Assembly: GCF_025821625.1 (NCBI RefSeq)
Contig: NZ_JACKSH010000148.1
Location: forward strand, 62,001-126,000
Source: Mycolicibacterium pyrenivorans
GTDB lineage: Bacteria > Actinomycetota > Actinomycetes > Mycobacteriales > Mycobacteriaceae
DNA: 64,000 bases
Direction: 5' to 3'
Shown here: positions 48,778 to 57,115 of the stretch, in pieces
Layout of the letters: each line of letters opens with the position of its first letter
How positions within the stretch are numbered: position 1 is the first letter of the stretch
Notes under the pieces: generated by a model
What the model saw: the letters and a program-made list of their open reading frames with translations, nothing else
Databases searched by the model: none
What the model was told of the DNA's origin: nothing
Position numbers and translations under genes: made by a program

Positions 48778-50310
48778 ATGGCCGACTTCGTCGCAGCAAT
48801 CGACCAGGGCACCACGAGCACCCGCGCCATGATCTTCGACCATTCGGGCCGGGAGATCGGCCGCCACCAGCTCGAACACGAACAGATCCTGCCGCGCGCG
48901 GGCTGGGTGGAACACAACCCGGTGGAGATCTGGGAGCGCACCGCGTCGGTGCTGATGACGGTGCTCAACTCGACGAAACTGCAAGCCGACGACCTCGCCG
49001 CGCTCGGCATCACCAACCAGCGTGAGACCGCGCTGGTGTGGGACAAGCGCACCGGGCGGCCCTACTACAACGCCATCGTGTGGCAGGACACCCGCACCGA
49101 CCGGATCGCCTCAGCGTTGGACCGCGACGGCCGCGGTGACGTCATCCGCCACAAGGCGGGACTGCCGCCGGCGACGTACTTCTCGGCGGGCAAGGTGCAG
49201 TGGATCCTGGAGAACGTCGACGGGCTTCGCGACGCCGCCGAGAAGGGCGACGCGATCTTCGGCACCGCCGACTCGTGGGTGCTGTGGAACCTCACCGGCG
49301 GGCCGCGCGGCGGCGTTCACGTCACCGACGTGACGAACGCCAGCCGCACCATGCTGATGGATCTCGAGACCCTGGACTGGGACGACGAGTTGTTGGCACT
49401 CTTCGGGATTCCGCGCAGGATGCTGCCGCAGATCAAGTCGTCGTCGTCGCCCGAACCGTACGGGATGACGCTGGCGTCGGGCCCGCTCGGTGGGGAGGTG
49501 GCGCTGACGGCGAGCCTCGGGGACCAGCAGGCGGCGATGGTGGGGCAGGTCTGCCTGGCCGCAGGCGAGGCCAAGAACACCTACGGAACCGGAAACTTCC
49601 TGCTACTCAACACCGGCGAGAAGATCGTGCGGTCGTCGAACGGGCTGCTGACCACGGTGTGTTACCAGTTCGCGTCCAGAGATGGCAGCCCCGCGAAACC
49701 CGTTTACGCACTGGAGGGTTCGATCGCGGTGACGGGGTCGGCCATCCAGTGGCTGCGCGACCAACTCGGCATCATCAGTGGCGCCGCGCAGAGCGAGGCG
49801 CTGGCCCGGCAGGTCGACGACAACGGCGGGGTGTACTTCGTGCCCGCGTTCTCCGGCCTCTTCGCGCCGTACTGGCGCTCCGATGCGCGCGGTGCCATCG
49901 TCGGCTTGTCGCGGTTCAACACCAACGCCCACGTCGCACGCGCGACGCTGGAGGCCATCTGTTACCAGAGTCGCGATGTCGTCGACGCGATGGAAGCCGA
50001 CTCCGGTGTGCACCTGGAGGTGCTCAAGGTCGACGGCGGCATCACCGCCAACGATCTGTGCATGCAGATCCAGGCCGACGTGCTTGGTGTGGATGTCGTG
50101 AAACCCGTTGTGGCAGAGACGACTGCGCTCGGGGCGGCGTATGCGGCCGGGCTCGCGGTCGGGTTCTGGTCGGACCCCGACGAGTTGCGGGCCAACTGGC
50201 ACGAGGACAAGCGGTGGACCCCGCAGTGGAGCGAGGAACAGCGCGCCGCCGGTTACGCCGGCTGGCAGAAGGCGGTGCAACGCACGCTGGACTGGGTCGA
50301 CGTCGACTGA
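48778..50310 (+). CDS. glpK: Glycerol kinase
   Basis: Phosphorylates glycerol to glycerol 3-phosphate. The 510-residue protein has [15 protein letters not shown] (phosphate 1 motif), [35 protein letters not shown] and [20 protein letters not shown], and the FGGY signature region [15 protein letters not shown]. No facilitator (GlpF) is adjacent. It is divergent from the methyltransferase. Confidence 0.96.
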   Translation: MADFVAAIDQGTTSTRAMIFDHSGREIGRHQLEHEQILPRAGWVEHNPVEIWERTASVLMTVLNSTKLQADDLAALGITNQRETALVWDKRTGRPYYNAIVWQDTRTDRIASALDRDGRGDVIRHKAGLPPATYFSAGKVQWILENVDGLRDAAEKGDAIFGTADSWVLWNLTGGPRGGVHVTDVTNASRTMLMDLETLDWDDELLALFGIPRRMLPQIKSSSSPEPYGMTLASGPLGGEVALTASLGDQQAAMVGQVCLAAGEAKNTYGTGNFLLLNTGEKIVRSSNGLLTTVCYQFASRDGSPAKPVYALEGSIAVTGSAIQWLRDQLGIISGAAQSEALARQVDDNGGVYFVPAFSGLFAPYWRSDARGAIVGLSRFNTNAHVARATLEAICYQSRDVVDAMEADSGVHLEVLKVDGGITANDLCMQIQADVLGVDVVKPVVAETTALGAAYAAGLAVGFWSDPDELRANWHEDKRWTPQWSEEQRAAGYAGWQKAVQRTLDWVDVD

Positions 50311-50350
50311 CGGGCGGCGATCTCTCGGGTCACCCAAGGGAAACGCGCGG

Positions 50351-50366
50351 CTCACATCACCGAAAC
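50351..50366 (+). promoter_or_regulatory. GlnR-like site upstream of the NCS1 permease
   Basis: CTCAC-ATCACC-GAAAC matches the GlnR consensus gTnAC-n6-GaAAC, about 93 bases before the permease start. Only this a-b pair is good; a second pair is not clear. GlnR controls nitrogen-source permeases of this family in M. smegmatis, which makes the site plausible. Confidence 0.4.
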
Positions 50367-50458
50367 CTCAGCGCCATAGCGTCACAGGAGCATCGGTGCG
50401 CCGATCGTGGCGCGCCGGACCCCACGGGCCGTTCCGGTCGGTCCGGGAAAGGATCCTG

Positions 50459-52000
50459 ATGGCCGTCGACCACAGCGGCTCCGCGAGCCACGACCCCACC
50501 ATCGTCGCGTCGTCGCCGTCGGCGGCGATCGTCGTCGACGGTTTCGAGGCGGCAGCGGCGCACAGTTCACTGCACAACGACGAACTCGCACCGACCGCAC
50601 CGGCACAACGGAAATGGGGCTGGTTCGAGATCTTCAACGTCTGGACCAACGACGTCCAGAGCCTGGCCGGCTACACGCTGGCCGCGAGCCTGTTCGTCAC
50701 CGCAGGCATCAACGGTTGGTTCGTCCTCGCCGCGATCGTGCTCTCCGGGGCGCTGGTGATGTTCTTCGTGAACTGGTCGGGTCGACCGAGTGTCAAGTAC
50801 GGCATCCCCTACCCGGTGGTCGCCCGCGCATCGATGGGGGTGCGAGGGGGGATGTTCCCGGCGACGGTACGCGGCATCGTCGCCATCTTCTGGTACGGCG
50901 CCCAGACGTACTTCGCCTCCACCGCAGTCGCGTTGGCGATCAACGCGGTGCTCGGTTCGGCGCCGACGGCCACCTTCCTCGGGATGAACTGGGTCGACTG
51001 GGTCTCCTACACCGCGGTGGCCGGTTTCCAGATCTGGCTGTTCGTCCGCGGATTGGACGGGATCGTCAAGTTCCTCAACTTCGCCGGACCCGCCGTCTAC
51101 GCGGTGATGATTCTGCTGCTGGTCGCGATCTGGTGGCAGGCCGGATCCGGATTGTTGAGCTCGGTCGGCGATCTGTTCGCCGGTGAGAAGCAGGGCACCG
51201 CCGCGCTTGCCGCGTTCGTCGGCGTGGTGGGCACCATGATCGCCTACTTCTCGGCGGTGATCATCAACTTCGGCGACTTCGCCCGGTTCACCCGCAGCGA
51301 TCGGGAGATGAAGCGGGGCAACCTCCTCGGACTACCGGTCAGCCTCACCTTCTTCACGCTGTTGTCGCTGTTCATCACCGCGGGCGCCTACATCGTGTTC
51401 CAGGGCGGTCAGGGTGATCCGATGACCAACCCCGCCGACATCGTCGGTGCCGTCGGCAACGTCTGGCTGAGCATTCTCGCCGCGGTCACCTTCTTCATCG
51501 CAACCGTCGGCATCAACCTGGTGGCGAACTTCATCCCACCGGTCTATGACATCGTAAACCTGAAGCCGGAGAAGCTGAACTTCCGCATCGCCGGGTTCAT
51601 CACCGCGGCTTTGGGTTTCGTCATCGGGGCGCTGTGGGTGTCGATGATCGGCAACGCCGGCCTGCCGAAGTTCGTCGACACCCTCGGCGCCGTGCTGGCC
51701 CCGCTGTACGGCATCATGATCGCCGACTACTTCCTGTTGCGGCGCCAACAGCTCAAGCTCCAGGATCTCTACTCGGTCGACCCGGCAGGAACCTACTACT
51801 TCACCAAGGGCTGGAATGTCCGGGCGCTGTGGGCGTTCGCGGTGTCAGGCGTGTTCGCGGTGTCCGCGGTCTGGGTGCCCGCGCTACACGCGTTGTCCGG
51901 CTTCGCGTGGGTTTTCGGCGCGGCGCTGGGCGCCGCGCTGCACTGGGTGGTGATGCGCGGGCAACCGCTCGAGGCGCCGAAACCATCGGTTGCCGCCTGA
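50459..52000 (+). CDS. NCS1-family nucleobase/hydantoin/allantoin cation symporter
   Basis: A 513-residue membrane transporter with twelve predicted helices. Typical NCS1 features are WFEIFNVWTNDVQSLAGYT at helix 1 in the substrate site, GRPSVKYGIPYPVVARASMG, FWYGAQTYFAS and NFGDFARFTRSDREM. It imports a nitrogenous base or its breakdown product, probably with Na+ or H+. ATG 50459 is preceded by AAAGGA. No catabolic genes for purines or allantoin are adjacent. A GlnR-like site upstream suggests nitrogen control. Confidence 0.88.
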   Translation: MAVDHSGSASHDPTIVASSPSAAIVVDGFEAAAAHSSLHNDELAPTAPAQRKWGWFEIFNVWTNDVQSLAGYTLAASLFVTAGINGWFVLAAIVLSGALVMFFVNWSGRPSVKYGIPYPVVARASMGVRGGMFPATVRGIVAIFWYGAQTYFASTAVALAINAVLGSAPTATFLGMNWVDWVSYTAVAGFQIWLFVRGLDGIVKFLNFAGPAVYAVMILLLVAIWWQAGSGLLSSVGDLFAGEKQGTAALAAFVGVVGTMIAYFSAVIINFGDFARFTRSDREMKRGNLLGLPVSLTFFTLLSLFITAGAYIVFQGGQGDPMTNPADIVGAVGNVWLSILAAVTFFIATVGINLVANFIPPVYDIVNLKPEKLNFRIAGFITAALGFVIGALWVSMIGNAGLPKFVDTLGAVLAPLYGIMIADYFLLRRQQLKLQDLYSVDPAGTYYFTKGWNVRALWAFAVSGVFAVSAVWVPALHALSGFAWVFGAALGAALHWVVMRGQPLEAPKPSVAA

Positions 52001-52004
52001 GTTC

Positions 52005-52140
52005 TCAAGCCTCCCTGGGTTCTGAGGCGTCCAGTTCGGCCTTCGTGTCGGCGTCGAGTTCGATACCGGCGACCGCGGTGTTCTCCTCCAGGTGTGCCAC
52101 CGACGAGGTGCCGGGGATCAACAGCACGTTGGGCGCCACC
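52005..52140 (-). pseudogene. C-terminal remnant of an aldo/keto reductase
   Basis: The last 44 codons of this minus-strand frame read like an AKR C-terminus: APNVLLIPGTSSVAHLEEN followed by AGIELDADTKAELDA. Upstream of that the frame runs into PadR sequence with no start or the AKR barrel. The 5' part has been lost. It sits between the permease and the PadR gene. Confidence 0.7.
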
Positions 52141-52165
52141 GCGTTGCATGGCGCCGAACTCGCTG

Positions 52166-52906
52166 TCAGTCCTCGCCGAGGACGTGGTAGATCTCGCGAC
52201 GGGCGTTGTTGACGATGTCGACGATGCGCTGCTGCTGCTCGCTGTTCGCCGCGTGCGCGGACTGAGCGACCGCACCCATCAGCTGGCCGACGGCGGTGCG
52301 CAGCCCCATCGCTGCGGGATCGGCACCTTCGGTGATCTCGTCCCAGGGTGCGGTCTCGATCTTCTCGGCGGCGGCGCGGCCGTCGTCGGTCAATTCGAAG
52401 AGCTTCTTGCTGCCCTCGGATTCGGTCGCGACGATCAGGCCTTCGTCGACGAGCAACTGTAGCGTCGGATAGACCGAGCCGGGGCTCGGCTTCCACAGCT
52501 GCTGGCTGCGTTCGTCGATCTCCTGGATCATCTCGTAGCCGTGCATCGGCCGGTCGGTGAGCAGCTTGAGGATCGCGGCGCGCACGTCACCGCGCCTGCC
52601 GCGTCCGCCGCCGCGGGGTCCGCCGCGCCTGCCGCCTCGGCCACCGGGGCCGAACCCGAAGCCGGCTCCGAACTTGCCGCCACCGGGGCCGAAGCCACCG
52701 GGGCCGAAGCCGCCGAAGCCGGGACCGCCGAAGCCGGCCTCACCGCGGTGCTCGCGAAGGTGGTCGCGGAATTCGCGCCGGGTCTGCCTGCGCCGTTCGT
52801 GCAGCGTCCGGCGGTCTTCGGGGCCGAAGCCGGCCCCGAAACCGAAGCCGCGCCCCTCGAACGGGCTGTCACCGGAGGGGAAAGGGGGATTGATGTGGGT
52901 GTTCAT
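52166..52906 (-). CDS. PadR-family regulator with long Gly-rich N-terminal region
   Basis: A 246-residue protein starting MNTHINPPFPSGD at 52906. Residues about 15-105 are low-complexity, rich in Gly, Phe, Pro and Arg (GFGFGAGFGPEDRR, GFGGPGFGGFGPGGFG, GGRGGRRGGPRGG). The PadR winged helix follows: GDVRAAILKLLTDRPMHGYEMI, SPGSVYPTLQLLVDEGLI, KLFELTDDGRAAA. The Gly-rich arm is common to some actinobacterial PadR proteins; its role is unknown. It probably represses itself through the dyad just upstream. Confidence 0.85.
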   Translation of the reverse strand: MNTHINPPFPSGDSPFEGRGFGFGAGFGPEDRRTLHERRRQTRREFRDHLREHRGEAGFGGPGFGGFGPGGFGPGGGKFGAGFGFGPGGRGGRRGGPRGGGRGRRGDVRAAILKLLTDRPMHGYEMIQEIDERSQQLWKPSPGSVYPTLQLLVDEGLIVATESEGSKKLFELTDDGRAAAEKIETAPWDEITEGADPAAMGLRTAVGQLMGAVAQSAHAANSEQQQRIVDIVNNARREIYHVLGED

Positions 52907-52947
52907 GTTCGTGTCCTTTGGTTCGAGAGGAAGCACGAAATGCGCTT

Positions 52948-52970
52948 CCGATACGTTGACGATATATCGG
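52948..52970. promoter_or_regulatory. PadR operator candidate
   Basis: CCGATA at 52948-52953 and TATCGG at 52965-52970 form an inverted repeat; within it CGATATATCG (52960-52969) is itself a perfect palindrome. AT-rich dyads of this kind are unusual in this GC-rich DNA and typical of PadR sites. It lies 42-64 bases before the Gly-rich PadR start. Confidence 0.5.
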
Positions 52971-53001
52971 AAACTATCGCGATGCAACGCGTACCGGGGA
53001 A

Positions 53002-53529
53002 CTATTTTCGGCCGCGGTCGTCGATCGACTTCACCAACCAGCGCGCCCACTGCTCCTCCATGGCGGTGTCCCGCAGGCCGAACTCCAGCGCCGCGTGGCC
53101 GTAGAAGTCGGCGTCGGTGTCACCCCAGTTGATCGAATCACGCAGGCTTTCAAGGCGTTTCAGCTCGGAACCGGCGCGTTCTGCGAAAGCCGTGGCGTAC
53201 CTGCGGGCGTCTTCGGCGGGCAGCTCGCCGAGCAGGAAGACGCGAAGCACGTCCGGCCGGCGCATCGGCGGATCCTCGGCGGAGTCCCCGATCCAGCGGA
53301 CGAGCTCGGCGCGGCCGGTCTCGGTGACGCGGTACTCCTTGCGGCCGCGCGGCCCGATGTCGGCGACCTCGATGAGACCGGCATCGGCGAGCTTGTTCAG
53401 CTCACCGTAGAGCTGGCTCTGCGTCGCGGGCCACACGTTGGCCATCGACTTCTCGAAGCGTTTGATCAGGTCGTATCCGCTGCCGGGATGCTGGGCGAGC
53501 AGGCCGAGCGCGGCGAATCGAAGGCTCAT
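53002..53529 (-). CDS. PadR-family regulator with Vir-type C-terminal domain
   Basis: A 175-residue protein: LRFAALGLLAQHPGSGYDLIKRF, VWPATQSQLYGELNKLADAGLI, GRKEYRVTETGRAELVRWI, then a helical C-terminal dimer domain (RPDVLRVFLLGELPAEDARRY). It is the first of two PadR genes on this strand, separated by 95 bases from the Gly-rich one. It is divergent from the carotenoid oxygenase, whose control it may exert through a long dyad next to its start. Confidence 0.87.
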   Translation of the reverse strand: MSLRFAALGLLAQHPGSGYDLIKRFEKSMANVWPATQSQLYGELNKLADAGLIEVADIGPRGRKEYRVTETGRAELVRWIGDSAEDPPMRRPDVLRVFLLGELPAEDARRYATAFAERAGSELKRLESLRDSINWGDTDADFYGHAALEFGLRDTAMEEQWARWLVKSIDDRGRK

Positions 53530-53539
53530 GGCGGCATAG

Positions 53540-53579
53540 TACGGCCCCGATATTCCAGGATTGGAGTATCGGGGCCGTA
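53540..53579. promoter_or_regulatory. 13-bp (extended 17-bp) inverted repeat upstream of the second PadR gene
   Basis: TACGGCCCCGATA (53540-53552) and TATCGGGGCCGTA (53567-53579) are perfect complements; the inner bases extend the dyad after one mismatch (TTCC with GGAG-side pairing). It starts ten bases before the PadR ATG. Probably an autoregulatory operator. Its CCGATA/TATCGG ends match the dyad before the other PadR gene. Confidence 0.5.
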
Positions 53580-53592
53580 TCCGGCGTCTCGA

Positions 53593-53697
53593 TCAGGCCA
53601 CGGGCTCGGCTTCGACGGCCGCCGACTCCCGAAGCGGGGTCACCTTCCACGCCCCTCGCGGGCTCCACTCGAGTGCGCGACACTCCACTATTGACAT
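53593..53697 (-). CDS. Possible 34-residue small protein
   Basis: The frame from ATG 53697 codes for MSIVECRALEWSPRGAW and continues KVTPLRESAAVEAEPVA. Codon use is GC-rich in third positions and the composition looks protein-like. There is no clear ribosome-binding site, and the start codon lies inside the 16-bp palindrome. It may be a real short gene, or a degraded gene end. No function assigned. Confidence 0.3.
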   Translation of the reverse strand: MSIVECRALEWSPRGAWKVTPLRESAAVEAEPVA

Positions 53698-53704
53698 GTC
53701 AATA
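53689..53704. promoter_or_regulatory. Perfect 16-bp palindrome in the carotenoid oxygenase promoter
   Basis: TATTGACATGTCAATA is an exact palindrome 45-60 bases before the oxygenase start. Its TTGACA could act as a -35 element with TGTCAT-like -10 sequence downstream. The dyad type fits a TetR-family operator; no such regulator is adjacent, so the controlling protein may be encoded elsewhere. Confidence 0.55.
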
Positions 53705-53748
53705 CTGAGGTGTCATGGTGGGGAAGTTCCCCACAGGAGGTCCAGCCC

Positions 53749-55110
53749 ATGACCGATACCGCCTCAGACAAGACCGACACCTCAGCGCTGTTCGGCACCG
53801 GTGACTTCTTCCGCCGTGGCAACTATGCGCCCGTCACCGACGAACTGACCGAGTTCGCGTTGCCGGTGGAAGGTGCGATCCCCGCCGAGGTGACCGGTTG
53901 GTACCTGCGCAACGGGCCGAACCCGCGTGAGGCGACGGGGCACTGGTTCACCGGGGACGGCATGATCCACGGTGTCCGCATCGAGGGCGGCCGCGCCGCG
54001 TGGTACCGCAACCGCTGGGTGCGCACCGACAGCTTCGAGAAGCCGTTCCCGCTCTACAACTCCGACGGCACCCGCAACCTCCGGGCCAGCGTGGCCAACA
54101 CCCACATCGTCAACCACGCGGGAAAGACACTCGCGCTGGTCGAATCCTCTCTGCCGTACGAGATCACCAATGACCTCGAGACGGTGGGCGCCTACGACTT
54201 CGACGGCAGACTGGCCAACTCGATGACCGCGCACCCCAAGATCTGCCCGACGACCGGTGAGATGCATTTCTTCGGGTACGGCAACATCTTCGCCCCGCAC
54301 GTCACCTACCACCGCGCGGACGCCGACGGCCAGTTGGTGGTCAACCGGCCGCTGGAGGTCAAGGCGCTGACGATGATGCACGACTTCGCGCTGACACCGA
54401 ACTACGTCGTGTTCATGGACCTGCCCATCGTCTTCAACCTCGAGGTCGCGATGAGCGGCAGCGGCGATATGCCCTACCGCTGGGACGACTCCTACGGAGC
54501 CCGGCTGGGTCTGCTGCGCCGCGACGACCCCCACGGCGAGGTGCGATGGCTGGAGATCGACCCGTGCTACGTCTTCCACGTCGCCAACGCCTACGAGACG
54601 ACGTCTGCCGACGGCGACGCGCTGGTGCTGCACGCCGTCCGCTATCCCGAATTATGGCGGCAGGACGGTGGATTCGACGCCGACGGGGTGATGTGGACAT
54701 GGACGGTGGACCTGCGGCGCGGCACCGTCACCGAACGTCAGCTCGACGACCGGGTCGTCGAGTTCCCGAGGATCGACGACCGGCTCGCGACCCTGCCTGC
54801 CCGCTACACGGTGTCCGTCGGAGAGGGCAACCTCGTCCGCCACGACCTCGTCACCGGTGAGGCCGCCGAGCACCGATTCGACGGCACCGGCGGCCCCGGC
54901 GGGCCTGGTGAAGCGGTGTTCGTCCCGTCGACCTCCGGGCCGGCCGACGAGAGCAGCGGGTGGTATCTGGGCTACGTCTACGATCCCGCTCGCGACGGCA
55001 GCGACCTGGTGATCATCGACGCGTCCGACTTCACCGGCCCGCCCGTTGCCAGAATCAAGCTACCGCAGCGTGTTCCGTACGGATTTCACGGAAACTGGAT
55101 CGCCGGCTGA
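53749..55110 (+). CDS. Carotenoid oxygenase family protein (retinal-pigment-epithelium-65 fold)
   Basis: A 453-residue non-haem iron dioxygenase cleaving carotenoids, stilbenes or lignin-type alkenes. Four iron ligands are visible: His162 (TAHPKICP), His211 (MMHDFALT), His277 (YVFHVANAYE) and His447 (GFHGNW). The family start motif GWYLRNGPNPR is near residue 50. ATG 53749 is eight bases after AGGAGG (53735-53740); the frame open to 53710 is not needed. No carotenoid genes are near, so the substrate is unclear. Confidence 0.92.
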   Translation: MTDTASDKTDTSALFGTGDFFRRGNYAPVTDELTEFALPVEGAIPAEVTGWYLRNGPNPREATGHWFTGDGMIHGVRIEGGRAAWYRNRWVRTDSFEKPFPLYNSDGTRNLRASVANTHIVNHAGKTLALVESSLPYEITNDLETVGAYDFDGRLANSMTAHPKICPTTGEMHFFGYGNIFAPHVTYHRADADGQLVVNRPLEVKALTMMHDFALTPNYVVFMDLPIVFNLEVAMSGSGDMPYRWDDSYGARLGLLRRDDPHGEVRWLEIDPCYVFHVANAYETTSADGDALVLHAVRYPELWRQDGGFDADGVMWTWTVDLRRGTVTERQLDDRVVEFPRIDDRLATLPARYTVSVGEGNLVRHDLVTGEAAEHRFDGTGGPGGPGEAVFVPSTSGPADESSGWYLGYVYDPARDGSDLVIIDASDFTGPPVARIKLPQRVPYGFHGNWIAG

Positions 55111-55134
55111 GGACCGTCAGCACAGCGCGCGGAA

Positions 55135-56019
55135 TCAGGAGGGCGGGGTGAAGGCCCCGGGCTCGCTCGGTGACGACGGCGCCGGCGGCGACGGTGTCCG
55201 CGGCAGCGGCGGATACATGTTTCGGGAATCCGCGTCCGCAAAGGTGGGCCACGCCGGTTGGGGGGCCGGTGCCTGCATCCGCCCGAGTTCCCTGCGGTGC
55301 CGCTCGGCGAGGACCGCGGCGAGGATCAGCGGCGCGGGCGTGCCCGGCGGTGGCGGCGGCGAGATCCGCGTGACGATGTCGACCGTGATCCGATGCGCCA
55401 TCTGATCCCGCATCTCGGGATTCAATTGCGGTGCTCGGGAAAGGAACTGGCGGGCGAGCTCGGCCTGCTCGGAGCCGAGGCCGGAAAGCTGCAACGACGA
55501 CGCCCACCACGCGAGCTGCGGGGGCATCGGCGGCGGTGGCGACATTCGCGGCGCGCGTTCGCTGATCACCACGGTGCCTGCGAAGATGTCGCCGATGCGC
55601 TTGCCCTTCGGTGAGAGCAGGCTGCAGATCACCGCGGGACCACCGGTGAGCATCCAGATCTCGATGACTCCGGCCAGTGCGCGAAACAGTGCCTGACGGA
55701 ACCGTTCCGGTCCGCCGTCGTCGGACACGACGCGTAAACCCATCGCCATCTTGCCCAGCGTTCGGCCGCGAGTGGCGGTCTCGAAGATCAACGGGTAGCC
55801 CACCAGCGCCAGCACCGTGAAGATGATCAGCACCGCCGCCGACAACGCCGAATCGAACTGCGACAGCGTCGCCGCCCACAGCACGACACCGATGACGTAG
55901 CAGATGAACACCACAGTGACGTCGATCAACGCCGACAGTGCGCGCACCGGTACCTGGGCGATCTGGACGTCGAGGATCACCGCGTCCCCTGTCACCACGG
56001 GCTCTTGCGGACCGGCCAT
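55135..56019 (-). CDS. RDD-family membrane protein (Rv3695 homologue)
   Basis: A 294-residue protein with the RDD domain (about 20-155): VRALSALIDVTVVFICYVIG with the Arg-x-x-Asp pattern, FETATRGRTLGKMAMGLRVV and KGKRIGDIFAGTVVI. The C-terminal half is soluble and Pro-rich (SPPPPMPPQLAWW, ISPPPPPGTPAP). The start at 56019 leaves 28 bases to the divergent SpoIIM gene. In mycobacteria it is always linked to the MoxR/DUF58 cluster. Function unknown. Confidence 0.87.
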   Translation of the reverse strand: MAGPQEPVVTGDAVILDVQIAQVPVRALSALIDVTVVFICYVIGVVLWAATLSQFDSALSAAVLIIFTVLALVGYPLIFETATRGRTLGKMAMGLRVVSDDGGPERFRQALFRALAGVIEIWMLTGGPAVICSLLSPKGKRIGDIFAGTVVISERAPRMSPPPPMPPQLAWWASSLQLSGLGSEQAELARQFLSRAPQLNPEMRDQMAHRITVDIVTRISPPPPPGTPAPLILAAVLAERHRRELGRMQAPAPQPAWPTFADADSRNMYPPLPRTPSPPAPSSPSEPGAFTPPS

Positions 56020-56047
56020 GCTTTCCAACGCTACTAGGATCGCCGAT

Positions 56048-57040
56048 GTGGATGTCGACGCGTTCGTGCTGACGCATCGCCCGACGTGGGATCGTCTCGA
56101 CCGGCTGGTGAAGAAACGGCGGCACCTGACCGGCGCCGAGGTCGACGAACTCGTCGACCTGTACCAGCGGGTGTCGACCCATTTGTCGATGGTGCGGTCC
56201 GCCTCCTCGGACGCGGTCCTCGTCGGCAAGCTGTCGGGGCTGGTGGCGCGGGCGCGCTCGGTCATCACCGGGGCGCATGCACCGCTGTGGAGCGAGTTCG
56301 TCCGCTTCTGGACCGTGTCGTTTCCGGTCGTCGCCTACCGGTCGTGGCGGTGGTGGCTCGGATCGGCGGCCGGCTTCTTCTTCGTCGCGACGCTGATCGC
56401 CGTCTGGATCGCCAAGGACCCGGAAGTCCAGGCGGCGTTCGGAACGCCCGGTGAGATCGAGCAGCTGGTCAACAATGACTTCGCCTCCTACTACAGCGAG
56501 CATCCGGCGGGGTCGTTCGCGCTGTCGGTGTGGGTGAACAACGCCTGGGTCGCGGCGCAGTGCATCGGGTTCTCGATCCTGCTCGGAATCCCGATCCCGT
56601 ACGTGCTGTTCCAGAACGCGGCCAACCTCGGGGTGAACGCCGGGTTGATGTTCGACGCGGGCAAGGGCGACATCTTCCTTGGCCTGATCACACCGCACGG
56701 GTTGATCGAGTTGACCGCGGTGTTCCTGGCGGCCGGGGCCGGGATGCGACTCGGCTGGTCGGTGATCTCGCCGGGCAACCGGCCGCGCGGCCAGGTGCTG
56801 GCCGAGCAGGGCAGAGCGGTGATCGCGGTCGCCGTCGGGTTGGTCGCGGTGCTCGCGGTCGCCGGCCTGATCGAGGGGTTCGTCACGCCGTCGCCGCTGC
56901 CGACGTTCGCACGGATCGCGATCGGCGTCGCGGCCGAGATCGCCTTCCTCGGATACGTCTTCCACTTCGGCCGCAGGGCCGTACGCGCCGGGGAGACCGG
57001 CGATATCGACAATGCGCCCGACCTGGTGCCAACCGGCTGA
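56048..57040 (+). CDS. Stage II sporulation protein M-like membrane protein (Rv3694c homologue)
   Basis: A 330-residue protein, equal in length to Rv3694c, starting at GTG 56048. A soluble N-terminal helix bundle (RPTWDRLDRLVKKRRHLTG) precedes about five membrane helices; NNAWVAAQCIGFSILLGIP and LGLITPHGLIELTAVFLAAGAGMRLG contain the SpoIIM-type motif. Mycobacteria do not make classical endospores; the gene belongs to the conserved RDD-SpoIIM-MoxR module. Confidence 0.88.
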   Translation: MDVDAFVLTHRPTWDRLDRLVKKRRHLTGAEVDELVDLYQRVSTHLSMVRSASSDAVLVGKLSGLVARARSVITGAHAPLWSEFVRFWTVSFPVVAYRSWRWWLGSAAGFFFVATLIAVWIAKDPEVQAAFGTPGEIEQLVNNDFASYYSEHPAGSFALSVWVNNAWVAAQCIGFSILLGIPIPYVLFQNAANLGVNAGLMFDAGKGDIFLGLITPHGLIELTAVFLAAGAGMRLGWSVISPGNRPRGQVLAEQGRAVIAVAVGLVAVLAVAGLIEGFVTPSPLPTFARIAIGVAAEIAFLGYVFHFGRRAVRAGETGDIDNAPDLVPTG

Positions 57041-57050
57041 GTTCTTCTTC

Positions 57051-57111
57051 CGCGAACGTGCATTCCAGGTAGCCGACAGCGCGTCGCCGCTACCCTGGCT
57101 GCACGCTCGCG
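57051..57111. terminator. Imperfect long inverted repeat between convergent genes
   Basis: CGCGAACGTGCA at 57051-57062 is matched by TGCACGCTCGCG at 57100-57111, with one mismatch that is a G-U wobble in minus-strand RNA; inside, CCAGG-TAGC pairs GCTACCCTGG with a bulge. It fills the 75-base gap between the two convergent stop codons, so it is probably a bidirectional terminator. Confidence 0.5.
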
Positions 57112-57115
57112 AGGG

